A stretch of 64,000 nt of DNA, taken from assembly GCF_027580225.2 (NCBI RefSeq), contig NC_073345.2, forward strand, positions 36,999,001 through 37,063,000. The letters are read 5' to 3'. A program made the position numbers and the translations under genes. This stretch comes from Misgurnus anguillicaudatus (lineage: Eukaryota; Chordata; Actinopteri; Cypriniformes; Cobitidae). Below the pieces are notes generated by a model. That model was not told where the DNA came from and searched no databases. It was given only the letters and a program-made list of their open reading frames with translations. Of the stretch, positions 43,628 to 53,641 are shown in pieces (the stretch's first letter is position 1; each line of letters opens with the position of its first letter).

Positions 43628-46040
43628 CAATTCTGGCATCTTTACACTGGCTACCAGTTAAATATCGCATACAATTTAAAATATCACTAATCACCTACAA
43701 AGCTTTAAATGGCCTAGCACCCTCATATCTTAGAGAATTACTATCAGAATACACTCCATCACGCACAATACGGTCGCAAAATTCTGGTCTCTTGATTATC
43801 CCTAGACTATCAAAAGTGTCTAAAAGTGGAAGATCCTTTTCCTACTTAGCCCCTAAGCTCTGAAAATGATTTACCAACCGATGTCCGAGAATCAGACACA
43901 GTCGATAATTTGTCTAGTAAAAGTACTTAACTCGAAATAGTTATCTGTACGGAACAAAGCACTCGCGGTCATAACACAGACAAACCAAATAAATAAATAA
44001 AAACCTTATCTTAACGTATGGTCGGATTGCGATTTTGGAACTTTCGTGTTCTTGTGAATAGGATGCCATACAGACCCGTTTGCCACTGAACCTGCATTAA
44101 CGACGACAGTGGGGCTCCCGGCCTTAGTCAAACGGGTTGGCACGTACGGTCGGGTTGAGATTTTGGCGTTTCATGTGTCTTGTGAATAGTATGCCATACA
44201 AACCCGTTTGCCACTGAACCTGCATTAACGACGACAGTGGGGCCTCCAGCCTTAGTCAAACGGGTTGGCACGTACGGTCGGGTTGAGATTTTGGCGTTTC
44301 ATGTGTCTTGTGAATAGTATGCCATACAGACCCGTTTGCCACTGAACCTGCATTAACGACGACAGTGGGGCTCCCGGCCTTAGTCAAACGGGTTGGCACG
44401 TACGGTCGGGTTGAGATTTTGGCGTTTCATGTGTCTTGTGAATAGTATGCCATACAAACCCGTTTGCCACTGAACCTGCATTAACGACGACAGTGGGGCC
44501 TCCAGCCTTAGTCAAACGGGTTGGCACGTACGGTCGGGTTGAGATTTTGGCGTTTCATGTGTCTTGTGAATAGTATGCCATACAGACCCGTTTGCCACTG
44601 AACCTGCATTAACGACGACAGTGGGGCTCCCGGCCTTATTCAAACGGGTTGGCACGTACGGTCGGGTTGAGATTTTGGCGTTTCATGTGTCTTGTGAATA
44701 GTATGCCATACAAACCCGTTTGCCACTGAACCTGCATTAACGACGACAGTGGGGCTTCTGGCCTTAGTCAAACGGGTTGGCACGTATGGTTGGGTTGTGA
44801 TTTTGGCGCTTTCTTTATATTGCGAATAGTATGCCATACAGACCCGTTTGCCACTGAACCTGCATTAACGACGACAGTGGGGCTTTTGGCCTTAGTCAAA
44901 CGGGTTGGCACGTATGGTTGGGTTGTGATTTTGGCGCTTTCTTTCTATTGCGAATAGTATGCCATACAGACCCGTTTGCCACTGAACCTGCATTAACGAC
45001 GACAGTGGGGTCTCCAGTCTTAGTCAAACGGGTTGGCAGGTATGGTTGGGTTGTGATTTTTTGCATTTTCGTGTGTCTTGTGAATAGTATGCCATACAGA
45101 CCCGTTTGCCACTGAACCTGCATTAACGACGACAGTGGGGCCTCCAGCCTTAGTCTAACGGGTTGACACGTATGGTCGGGTTGCGATGTTGGCGTTTTCT
45201 CGTGACCTTGTAAATAGTATGCAACATAGACCCGTTTGCCACTGAACCTGCATTAACGACGACAGTGGGGTTACAGGCCTTAGTCAAACGGGTCTAGGTT
45301 TCATTTTCTCTTAAAGATCGGAAGGTGACCCTTAGTTACCATATATACCGTCGCAGTGGGCCCCCAATTTGCTAAATCCTCAACTGTGGATAATATAATT
45401 ATGCCGCAATAAGTAGTCCGTCTGAAACTAAGCTGATTAAACCACATTACTGTGTGACACTTGCATTACATGTGAACGGCCCCTACGCTAATATTATTTT
45501 GTTTTTCTCTCCCTGTCTCGTCCTCGACCCTGAGGACAATGGGACAAACAGAACCATTTCCGGTAGATGTGAAAGTCGGCACACCTCTGATCTACTGGTC
45601 GTCCTTCAATGTGATGCCTAGCTGATGCCTGACCAAGGATCACCGGCAGGACTCGCTTAATCTCCGCTTAAGCTCCTTATCTGTTTATATGTGTGTATAT
45701 ACATGTATATCTCCCAAGGGTTTTTCCCTCCTAGGACTTTTATTTTTATTTCCTCGGCTAAACAACCCAGGGTTTTTGTTTTTTTTCTCCTAGGGGGTTT
45801 TTTACCCCGGGGAGGTAGCCTGCTTGGGCTTAACTTAGCTTCTTCTCCTAGACGTTACATTAGTAATACGCTCGCTCATAATGTCGAGTCATAGCCGCAG
45901 CAAATTTGACTGCTTAGGCTATTGTGTATTATGTTGTGCTATCTGTTGTTTTTCTGTGCTTTTACTGCTTCTATTAATGTAAAGCTGCTTTGAAACAATT
46001 AAGTATTGTGAAAAGCGCTATATAAATAAAATTGAATTGA
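43628..46040 (+). mobile_element. L2/CR1-like LINE, copy D, 5'-truncated
   Basis: Begins inside the RT C-terminal domain (ILASLHWLPVKYRIQFK) and, with one frameshift near 43862 and a deletion near 43910 relative to copy A, runs through a ten-unit hairpin array and the 3' UTR to a TTGAATTG tail at about 46040. Very close to copy A in sequence. Confidence 0.9.
43985..45297. repeat. Hairpin minisatellite in LINE copy D (ten units, two-unit pattern)
   Basis: Ten units, mostly 128 bp long. Units 1 to 5 alternate between a type with CAGACCCG...GGGGCTCCCGG and a type with CAAACCCG...GGGGCCTCCAG, so the recent expansion unit was a 256-bp dimer. Each unit keeps the ACCCGTTTG/CAAACGGGT and CCACTG/CAGTGG arms. 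Confidence 0.9.
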
Positions 46041-46041
46041 A

Positions 46042-46303
46042 AAAAAAATTGAAGCACAGGTTTGATATAACTGAAATTTAAAATGTTTACAATGTGAGAT
46101 ATATACCAATTTCTCATTCTTCATGAAGCAGGTTTTGTGCCATGTTCTTGAACACACTGAAAAAATGAAAGTAGAAATATATAAACATGTGCTTCTTTTA
46201 GTTTTTGTCAGATCACTGCTACTTCATTAGATCAAAAGGGTCAATAACAATGATACATAAATGAACCCATGTACAACCATATATTTGAGTGACAAATACT
46301 TAC
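46042..46303. other. Unassigned; possible last exon of a minus-strand gene
   Basis: A minus-strand acceptor (CATTTTTTCAG) near 46158 would join the exon at 46304-46406 to a short tail that stops at TGA. Otherwise nothing is recognised. Confidence 0.3.
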
Positions 46304-46406
46304 ATTTGCATGTTAAGCCAAGCCATTTTCGACTAGACACGGGTCCACTGCAATTTACACAAGAATCCAAACTGGATATTACTGCACAATGAACTTCATG
46401 ATGGCA
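46304..46406 (-). CDS. Candidate exon with zinc-ribbon-like cysteines
   Basis: Bounded on the minus strand by an acceptor (TATCCTTATAG) and a donor (GCAAAT|GTAAGTATTT). The open frame reads CHHEVHCAVISSLDSCVNCSGPV and continues to WLGLTCK; C-x-x-C and a later Cys suggest a zinc ribbon. Its phase matches the upstream exon at 46542-46609. Product unknown; it could be part of a repeated fish gene or an old transposon gene. Confidence 0.4.
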
Positions 46407-46541
46407 CTATAAGGATAAAAAGAAGAAAGAAGTAATGTATTTTTAAATCAATATTGATAGACAAATCACAACTTCTATTCCCAAATGTCACTTTTGTCAC
46501 AAACAAATGACATGCCTGTTACGTTATAAAGTGCAACTTAC

Positions 46542-46609
46542 CATTTCATTTTCATTAAAAGCTGAAACTTCTTCCTTGGCCACTGACATTGTTTGTTCTT
46601 ACAGGGCAT
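46542..46609 (-). CDS. Candidate first coding exon, minus strand
   Basis: Acceptor TTTCCATTTCAG at the start and a donor GAAATG|GTAAGTTG at the end. An ATG at 46589-46587 with A at -3 and an upstream in-frame stop opens MSVAKEEVSAFNENEM, which ends in phase with the exon at 46304-46406. Another frame is also open across the exon, so the coding phase is not certain. Confidence 0.35.
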
Positions 46610-46924
46610 CTGAAATGGAAAAAGCAATTGTAAGCTGTTGTCTTAAAACACTTTCAAAGCATCACATTTATCAAATTACAGTTTCAAACTAACTTAGTTT
46701 GATCCTTTAAGCTTCCCCAAATGTATATTACTTAAAATTCAGATATTATAGAGGAATATATTTCCAAGTGCAAACCCCTCACCAAAAGCTGAAGACAGGA
46801 CAAATTAAAAACAACTAACTGTATTCTTCTCTTTAACAGACAGATATTTACTACAGCTAGTGTCAAATCTAAAACATTGTTGTGCAGAAATGTGCATAAT
46901 TACTCTACATCTTATCTATAAACC

Positions 46925-47070
46925 TGACACACAACCAAACCAACAACATTTCATCAAATGTGTTAAAATGTGACTGTCCTCATAGAGAAAAACTGTCCTT
47001 ATATTTCAGGTCGGTGTCGTGCCCATCCCCCCCAAACACACACAACATATGAAAATCAATGGACATCTTA
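46925..47070. repeat. Dispersed duplicated segment, copy 1
   Basis: The block containing GACACACAACCAAACCAACA, CATAGAGAAAAACTGTCC and GGTCGGTGTCGTGCCCATCC recurs at about 48460-48610, 54630-54839 and 58188-58240. These look like tandem or segmental duplication of non-coding DNA, later split by transposons. Confidence 0.7.
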
Positions 47071-47189
47071 ATGGGATCGCCTGAAGTGCGAGCTTCGTCA
47101 GATAGCGTCTACTTCAAAATGCAAAATATACGTTAGCAGCCAATGTTACTTGTTAATGATTGGGGACACATATGATGTTATGTAATGTT

Positions 47190-48303
47190 AAACTATGTGG
47201 TAATGGACTGCATTTATATAGCGCTTTTAACAGACCTATGGCCATCCAAAGCGCTTTACATATTGCCTCACATAGAGACAGAGCGCCGTTATGCAAATTT
47301 GAAAACCACGCCCACCGGGGGGGAAATCAATCCAACCGTCTCCACCGAGTCTGCACTGCGAGAAGCCGCCTCCCCGTCATCTCCGGCCCACAACAAAAAA
47401 CTGAACAATGCCCAAAAGCCGCTGTGTGACAACATGCACAGCCAACAAGCCAAAGAACCCAGAAACAAGCCCTTACAAGCTGTCGAGCCGCAAAACCCAG
47501 CCCCCAAGGAGAACAAAGTGGATCGCCGACCACGCCTCCCCCCAGTGGACGCAGTTCCACCAATAGAAGCACCACGAAAAGTTGCCTGCATCCATCCCCG
47601 TGTCTTTAAACGCTCGCCCCCTGGGGTCGACAGCTTATAAAAACTTATTTACAGATTAAACTTAAAAACAGAATAATACCTAAAAGCTGCTGTGTGACAA
47701 GGTGTACATCTAACACGCAAAAAAAATAAATAAATAATTTTTTATAAGCTGTCGACTCCAAAAAACGAGCGTCCAGACACAGAAATGGAAACAGGCAACT
47801 TTTCATAGTACTCCTATTAGTAAAACTGCGTCCAATAGGGGGAAACGTAATCGGCGATCCACTTTATTCTCCTTAAAGACTGGGTTTTGCGGCTCGACGG
47901 CTTATGGGGACTTGTTTCTGTGTTCTTTGGCTTGTTGGCTGTGCATGTTGTCCCAAAGCAGCTTTTAGGCCTTATTCAGTTTTTTGTTATAAGCCAGAAA
48001 TGACAAGGAGGCGGCCTTTTGCAATACAAAGTCAATGGAGACTGTCGGATTGCTTTCCCCCCCGGTGGGCGTGGTTTTCAGGTTGTGACGCGCTGCGCTC
48101 TGTCTCTATTCACCCATTCACTCACACATTCATACACCGACGGCGGTGTCAGCCATGCAAGGCGCCATCCAGCTCGTCGGGAGCAGCTGGGGTTAGGTGT
48201 CTTGCTCAAGGACACCTCGACACTTGGTCCGGTGGAGCCGGGGATTGAACCACCAACCTTCCGGTTTGTAGACAACCTACATGAACCACTGAGCCACACC
48301 ATG
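47190..48303 (-). mobile_element. tRNA-derived SINE, split by a fold-back element
   Basis: On the minus strand TGGCTCAGTGG (A box) and GGTTCAATCCC (B box) near 48250-48300 form the tRNA-like head. CTTGAGCAAGACACCTAACC is the central domain common in fish SINEs, and the 3' end AAAAGCGCTATATAAATGCA near 47215 resembles the tail of L2 LINEs. The SINE occupies 48118-48303 and about 47190-47273, with the fold-back element between. Confidence 0.7.
47274..48117. mobile_element. Fold-back element with ~350-400-bp inverted arms and AT duplication
   Basis: AGAGACAGAGCGC on the left and GCGCTCTGTCTCT on the right, with AT on both sides. The arms remain similar deep inside (CCACGCCCACCGGGGGGG, CAGCCAACAAGCCAAAGAAC and their inverses). 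The interrupted SINE reads correctly with one AT, which supports a 2-bp duplication. The open frames at 47160-47640 and 47904-48306 are products of the arms, not genes. Confidence 0.8.
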
Positions 48304-48459
48304 TGAGTGGCGCGACAGGGATTTGAACAACTTCCTGAGTCACAGCTGGGCGGCGCGGACAGGCGCCACCTGGCAGCACCGGTGTGCATATACTCATAGA
48401 AAACAATGTGTTCGATTTTTTTAGAACGGCGCAGCCGGTGTGCGATCCCCTATAGGGTG

Positions 48460-48610
48460 TGTGACCATCCTCATAGAGAAAAACTGTCCTTATATTTCAG
48501 GTCGGTGTCGTGCCCACCCCCCCCCAAACACACACAACATATGAAAATCAATAGACATCATAGGGTGTGTGACCATCCTCATAGAGGAACACTGTCCTTA
48601 TATTTCAGAA
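48460..48610. repeat. Dispersed duplicated segment, copies 2 and 3
   Basis: Two tandem partial copies of the CATAGAG(A/G)AA...CTGTCCTTATATTTCAG block; the first includes the GTCGTGCCCACCCCC part and the second is truncated just after TTTCAG. Confidence 0.7.
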
Positions 48611-48625
48611 AAAATGCTCACTTAC

Positions 48626-48697
48626 TTTCTCTTTTCCTGATGTGGAAGGACCCTCAATGGACTCATCCACGGCCACCGATATCTCATCACACAATTC
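48626..48697 (-). CDS. Candidate 72-bp internal exon of an unknown gene
   Basis: Acceptor ATATTTATAG and a consensus donor GAGAAA|GTAAGTGAG on the minus strand. The frame reads ELCDEISVAVDESIEGPSTS and ends GKEK, an acidic low-complexity stretch, exactly 24 codons. A duplicate at 58441-58513 keeps both splice sites but has one extra base. Conservation of splice sites argues that it was once an exon; family unknown. Confidence 0.45.
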
Positions 48698-48699
48698 CT

Positions 48700-49006
48700 A
48701 TAAATATGAGAAACACAAGAAAAACATTTAGTAACAATGTTTGCCAAGTGATCACCATAATAATTCCCTACAAGAACAACCAAAATCTAAATATCTGTTG
48801 TCACTCGTCAGTATTCGATAATTCACCAATTATATTACCTGCCAAACCCCCCCCACTGTCATTTTGCACTTGGATGAATAGAAAATTGATTTAGTTCTGT
48901 TGGACAATGGACACAATAGTAACAAAGTGATTCGTATCGGCTTCATACAGCACAAGCTACAGCACAGAACATTTGTGGCCTCATTTATAAAATGTTGCGA
49001 TCATTT
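48700..49006. other. No gene recognised
   Basis: AT-rich spacer. Partly shared with 58514-58575 as a continuation of the duplicated exon region. Confidence 0.4.
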
Positions 49007-49165
49007 CCCGATCACGCTCGGCCGCCCCTCCCATCTGGAACTCTCTCCCTGAACATCTGCGAAAACCCCAGTCGGTGGACATTTTTAAAAAAGAGCTTAA
49101 AACTGTTTTGTTCAGGCAGGCGCTTTTAACTTGTCCTAGTTTAATATGGTCTCTGTAGCACTTTG
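49007..49165 (+). pseudogene. C-terminal fragment of a LINE ORF2
   Basis: The frame reads APPIWNSLPEHLRKPQSVDI and FKKELKTVLFRQAL, the conserved last ~40 residues of L2/CR1-type ORF2. It is followed by AAAGTGCTTTATAAATAAAT and a simple AAT tail. A strongly 5'-truncated LINE insertion. Confidence 0.8.
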
Positions 49166-49194
49166 AGGTGCTTTTATGAAAAGTGCTTTATAAA

Positions 49195-49240
49195 TAAATA
49201 AATATAGTATTATAAATAAAATAAAAGTATTATTATTATT

Positions 49241-49280
<40 letters not shown>

Positions 49281-49282
49281 TT
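49195..49282. repeat. AAT/ATT microsatellite (LINE tail)
   Basis: Runs of ATT that switch to (AAT)n, directly after the LINE fragment, so it probably grew from the LINE 3' tail. Confidence 0.85.
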
Positions 49283-49289
49283 TCTCAAG

Positions 49290-49980
49290 AATGTGTATGT
49301 GTGATTTATAGAACATGTGAGAGAAAGTGGCGTCTGCGCCTAATGTCTATATTGTATGCCCGGTGCGTAACTCCAAGGGAAATGAGTATAATGGTAGAAA
49401 AGAGACCGCACTCAGAGACTGAATCAAATACAAAAACTGTATTAAAATACCGAATAGTGTTCACAGGCCATAACAAACACAAGGACAAACGTTTCGGGCT
49501 TAGCCCATCATCAGTGTCACAACTTCGAAACACGTCATAAGGCGCTAATGCCTCTTATAGCTTCCTCCACCAATCACTCCGTATGTGAAAAAGGATACAC
49601 CCATGATCATTACTGGCAATCAACCATTGGCTATAGTCGTGAATATATTACGTAAGCATGTCCAATAGAACATCCTATCAATCCAAACCATGATATAATG
49701 TACTACGAGAGACAAAAATATAATAAACTTCAAGAAAACTAAATTTTAAACAACAAAAAAATTAAATATCAAAATACACAAATAATACCATAAAGAAAAC
49801 TAAATAAGCCAAAAGCGAAAAATACAAGAGTGAAAAATAATGCTCAATAATCAACCATATATCATATAATACAATACTAGAGCAAGAAAAAGATTTATAG
49901 AACAAGACCACTTCCGGCGCAGACTAAGCACAGACGTAGTTGTGTACAAGAGGCAATAACAATATAAATAGGGTTCGTTT
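49290..49980 (-). mobile_element. Possible Penelope-like element fragment
   Basis: No reverse-transcriptase frame is left. The assignment rests on the hammerhead-like core at 49484-49518 and the CTGATGATGGGCTAAGCCCG-type block, which is typical of the terminal repeats of vertebrate Penelope-like elements. GTCTGCGCC-type words appear near both ends (about 49330 and 49915). Ends not defined. Confidence 0.4.
49484..49518 (-). ncRNA. Hammerhead-ribozyme-like core
   Basis: Minus strand, in order: GACA, CTGATGA, T, GGGC-TAA-GCCC, GAAAC, GTT, TGTC. CTGATGA and GAAA are the invariant hammerhead core; GGGC/GCCC forms stem II. GACA can pair with TGTC as stem I, placing the cleavage after GTT. Stem III is minimal (AC/GT with no loop), as in Penelope-type hammerheads thought to act as dimers. 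One extra T before stem II is unusual. Activity unproven. Confidence 0.5.
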
Positions 49981-50247
49981 TCTCACACAAACCGCTCGTT
50001 TCGTGTCTTGGGCCATCGGTGTGTACTTACGATGGACAGTTGTCCATTTGGACTTCTCTGTGCATGCTCTTTGGGGTGGCGTTTAGTGAGTGACCATAGA
50101 CCTGCATTGTATGACTGGCAGACAACAACGGTTTGACCTAAAAACATCAAAAGTGAAACTACCGCGGAAACCAAGAAACCTACATCTTGGATGCCCTTGA
50201 GGTAAGCTAAAACATATCAGAATTTAATTTCAAAGTGAACTATTGCT
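49981..50247. other. No gene recognised
   Basis: Short frames only; no repeat boundary identified. Confidence 0.35.
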
Positions 50248-50251
50248 TTAA

Positions 50252-50449
50252 AGGGACACTCCGTGTTGCATTTCCCTCTTTCAATGATGTTAAAATCGTC
50301 ATTTTACATCATTGAAAGAGGAAGATGCAACACTGAAATCTGTATTTCTCCCGTCTCAGGGGAAACTGAGGAAATGATGCACGACTATTCAAAAACATGA
50401 CTGGGGTTCTAACCATACAAAGCTTAATGAAAATGGCTGGAGTGTCCCT
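50252..50449. mobile_element. TTAA-flanked MITE with internal hairpin
   Basis: AGGGACACTCC...GGAGTGTCCCT between TTAA copies (50248-50251 and 50450-50453). An internal hairpin at about 50264-50333 has arms TGTTGCAT...CCTCTTTCAATGATGT and their complement around a 17-nt loop. TTAA points to a Kolobok/piggyBac-type source. Confidence 0.75.
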
Positions 50450-51260
50450 TTAAACTTAAGATATTACAGAGGGAAATCTTCCCAAGTACAAAAGCTGAAG
50501 ACAGGACAAATTGGAACATCTAACAGTAGGGGAGAGTGGCTCACAACCTAACACTTTTTGACTTTGGCTCTATCACACCAAAAACATTTAAGGTAAATTT
50601 ATTATTTTTTTCACACAAGCAACTGAAATGTGCTTAAGGCAGAAATGTGCATAATTACTCTACCCCTTATCTACACTCTAAAAATGGTTGGGTTAAAAAC
50701 AACCCAATTGGCAACCCAACGCTGGGTAAATATTATACAGAACACATGCTGGGTTAAAGTAACCCAGCCCGTTGGGTAACACATTTTAACCCAGCAGGTT
50801 GGGTTGTTGAAAAAACCCAACGTGTAGTCATTTTAACCATTTATGGGATTAATATTCTGGGTTTGGGTTATTCTTGCTGGGTTATTTTTATCATGTGCTG
50901 TATTGTAAATCAAGACCATTGTTAACAGCAAATAAATGTTTATTTGACTGCAAAATAACTACAACAAACTAGTGCTGCCACTAACGACTAATTTTCTAAC
51001 GACTAATCTTTCGACTAATTTTTCGAATAGTCGACTATTCTAAACGACTAATTAAAAAAACTCAAGTGTTTGTTATTTCATTGTGTCCATTTTATTTTGA
51101 ACCCACCGGTGTCATAAACAATATGAAAAACTTAAATGTTACCAAATAAAAAATTACAATGTAAACAATATAATAATAAAAACTTCCAGTGCAAAGTAGA
51201 TGCTTAACAGAAATATGAAATGTTTCACTTCTACTCTTTGATCTTATATTGCATTTTAAC

Positions 51261-51620
51261 ACAACTGAATGCTATTTTACATATTATCTGTTCTGTTGTA
51301 GCCTATAAAATAGTGACTAAACATGACTCATCACCTCGTTTTTTATCCAACCAGCTGTTCCTTTAACTGCTGCTAAAATCCTGATTTAGATATGCAAAAA
51401 TCACCATACATTTACATTGTAGCTTTACATTTACATTAACACAACTGAATGCTATTTTACATATTATCTGTTCTGTTGTAGCCTATAAAATAGTGACTAA
51501 ACATGACCCATTACCTCGTTTTTTATCCAACCAGCTGTTCCTTTAACTGCTGCTAAAATCCTGATTTAGATATGCAAAAATCACCATACATTTACATTGT
51601 AGCTTTACTCTTAATTGTTG
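51261..51620. repeat. Two-copy 180-bp tandem duplication
   Basis: ACAACTGAATGCTATTTTAC starts both units (51261 and 51441). I see only two substitutions (near 51328/51508 and 51331/51511) over at least 165 bp, so this is a very recent duplication inside the hAT. Confidence 0.9.
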
Positions 51621-51954
51621 TTGTGTTTTGAGCCATTTCTTGATTTTAAATGCGAGTGATATAGCGCAGACAATTCGGTGCAAATTCAGAAATATAAGAG
51701 AATACACTGTTGTTGTTACATAGACTACAGAACACGGCATACAGCATCATAGGGAGGGAGAAAGCTCGCACACAGACTCACACTACTGCTAATCTTTCTT
51801 CAAGTCATGTTAACTCGATCAGTCGTCTTTGTCAGAGACATCTGTGAATGTTGACGTTTACGCAAAAAAGAAAGTACATTAAAAACACTGCCACCTTTTC
51901 ACTGTCACGTAAGAGAGAGGCGCGCGCGGTCGAGGCGCTGCAAGCAACATGTGA

Positions 51955-51981
51955 TAGAGAGAGAGAGAGAGAGAGAGAGAC
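51955..51981. repeat. AG microsatellite
   Basis: Uninterrupted (AG)n run of about 13 units inside the hAT. Confidence 0.9.
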
Positions 51982-53180
51982 GCGCTGAACACTCGCAACA
52001 ATGAATTGAGCCGTTTAAAATAGTAAAATAAAAATGTAAATGGGAATCATGAAAAATCGATTTGTTGCGTCCAGTGTTGATTCCGTGACGGAATCACGAG
52101 CAAACACTGATACTTGTACTTCTCAAAAGAGTTAATAAAACAGTACTGACTAGCTCGCCGTTTCATTAATAATCATATAACAGTTACTTACGTTGTCCTA
52201 TTCTCTGTGGGTGTATCGTCAATAACTCCCGAGTGTTTTCGTTTGAGATGCTCATGCATTGTCGTTGTGCTCCCGTGATAAGCCAGCGACGTTTGGCACG
52301 GTGTAACAGACCACTCTTTGATCACAACTTGGCTTAAAATACTTTCATACTTCAGAAGCTTTCCGACTCATAATTCCATAGACTCACCTGCCACCGCCAA
52401 TTTTTCAAAATTAAAGCAGTGAAGGCAGGGGGAGAGGGAAGAAAGATGATAGCGTAGCAGATTAACCAGCAGGGCGCACACAGCGCACAGACTGGTGTGG
52501 AGGTGAATTACATTGAGCCATTTGAGACATGAGACAGAATTACAGTGGGCCGTTTGAGACGGAGAAAATAAATATGCGACTCCTCGACTAAAAAAATTGC
52601 CGTCGACAAATTTTCATCGTCGATTACGTCGACTATTCGCGGCAGCACTACAACAAACTCTTACATTTTTACAGTTGGCAGTTGCAAAATAATTTAAAGG
52701 ACTGCTTAATGACAGCAAGTATAAATATATTTATTAAATATCAGAAATCATGCACATTGAAGTAACAATGTGACAGGTTGAATCAATTTGTTTGAAGTTA
52801 AGACAGAATTTTTAATTTTACAGTATATAAATGAAATACTGAAATGTACATAAACAAAACTACAGCAGTGTAAGAAAAGAAACAATGTAATTGTTCAATT
52901 AAAAGTAAAATTATTCATAGATGTGTAAAGTTTTTAACAGAACAAATGTTTTAAGTTTAAAAATACTTAATTTATTAAAGTTACTCCTTGCGAACAAAGA
53001 TGTACAAATGATTCGAACAGGAGACGATTCATCCATTTGGAAAATGAACATTGCCTGGGGTTTTATTTTCAAGCAGGTAAAATGCCTTTAAACCATAGAC
53101 TGTAAAAAAAAATATGAAAGAAGTGTCTGTGATGTCACCCACTGGTTTGTGAAGAGCATTTTTGAAGCTTAAAGCAGGCG

Positions 53181-53641
53181 GTGCGTGCTGTCGCCATCTT
53201 GGCCGAATTGCATTTTAAGTCACTTCCGTATTGGCTCCATCAGAGAGACTGGTTGAGAAAAAAGATTGAGAGATCTACTACATGGCATGGCCAGGCCGAA
53301 AGGAAAGGGTTTCTAGGATTCTGTCCGGGGAAGAAATTCCACCACATTTGTTGCAATCTACAAAACAGAAAAAAAAATGTAGTAGTCTTAACAGAATGAT
53401 CAGATTTAAGTATTCAGAACACCATGTGGGCCAAGTGAATTATCCATTTTTTAAAAATTATAATGCTTCCTTTTGCATCCCTGGCCGCATTACCACCACG
53501 TGTGAGTTTTTTTTTCCAAAAATGCAATGGCCTGTTGTCGGTTTGCATAAGACTTTGGTGTTACACTCCTTTAACTGTTGTGCCAACAACAAAGGCTGCA
53601 AACCACACAGACTGACAAAAAGGTTATCTGACTATAAATAA
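53181..53641 (+). other. Overlapping open frames in the TA-flanked element, unrecognised
   Basis: Two frames (72 and 119 codons). The longer begins MAWPGRKERVSRILSGEE and has several Cys but no known motif. They might be part of an element gene, but no splice pairing or transposase signature supports this. Confidence 0.25.

Larger units (their letters stand above)
50970..52650. mobile_element. hAT transposon (TAGTGCTGCC family)
   Basis: TAGTGCTGCC...GGCAGCACTA termini with a perfect 8-bp duplication CAACAAAC (50962-50969 and 52651-52658). The sub-terminal regions are full of ACGACTAAT/GTCGACTA words. A 180-bp tandem duplication lies inside (51261-51620) and an AG microsatellite at 51955-51981. 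Confidence 0.9.

Noticed and set aside
24727..45297. Regularly spaced repeats that superficially look like a CRISPR array
   Set aside because: The whole ~128-bp unit repeats, with no unique spacers. The arrays lie inside LINE 3' UTRs in a eukaryotic genome.
46507..46692. 61-codon plus-strand frame
   Set aside because: Shadow of the candidate minus-strand exon with consensus splice sites at 46542-46609.
47160..48306. Overlapping open frames of 80-150 codons on both strands
   Set aside because: They are produced by the GC-rich inverted arms of the fold-back element. Mirror frames appear on both arms and both strands.
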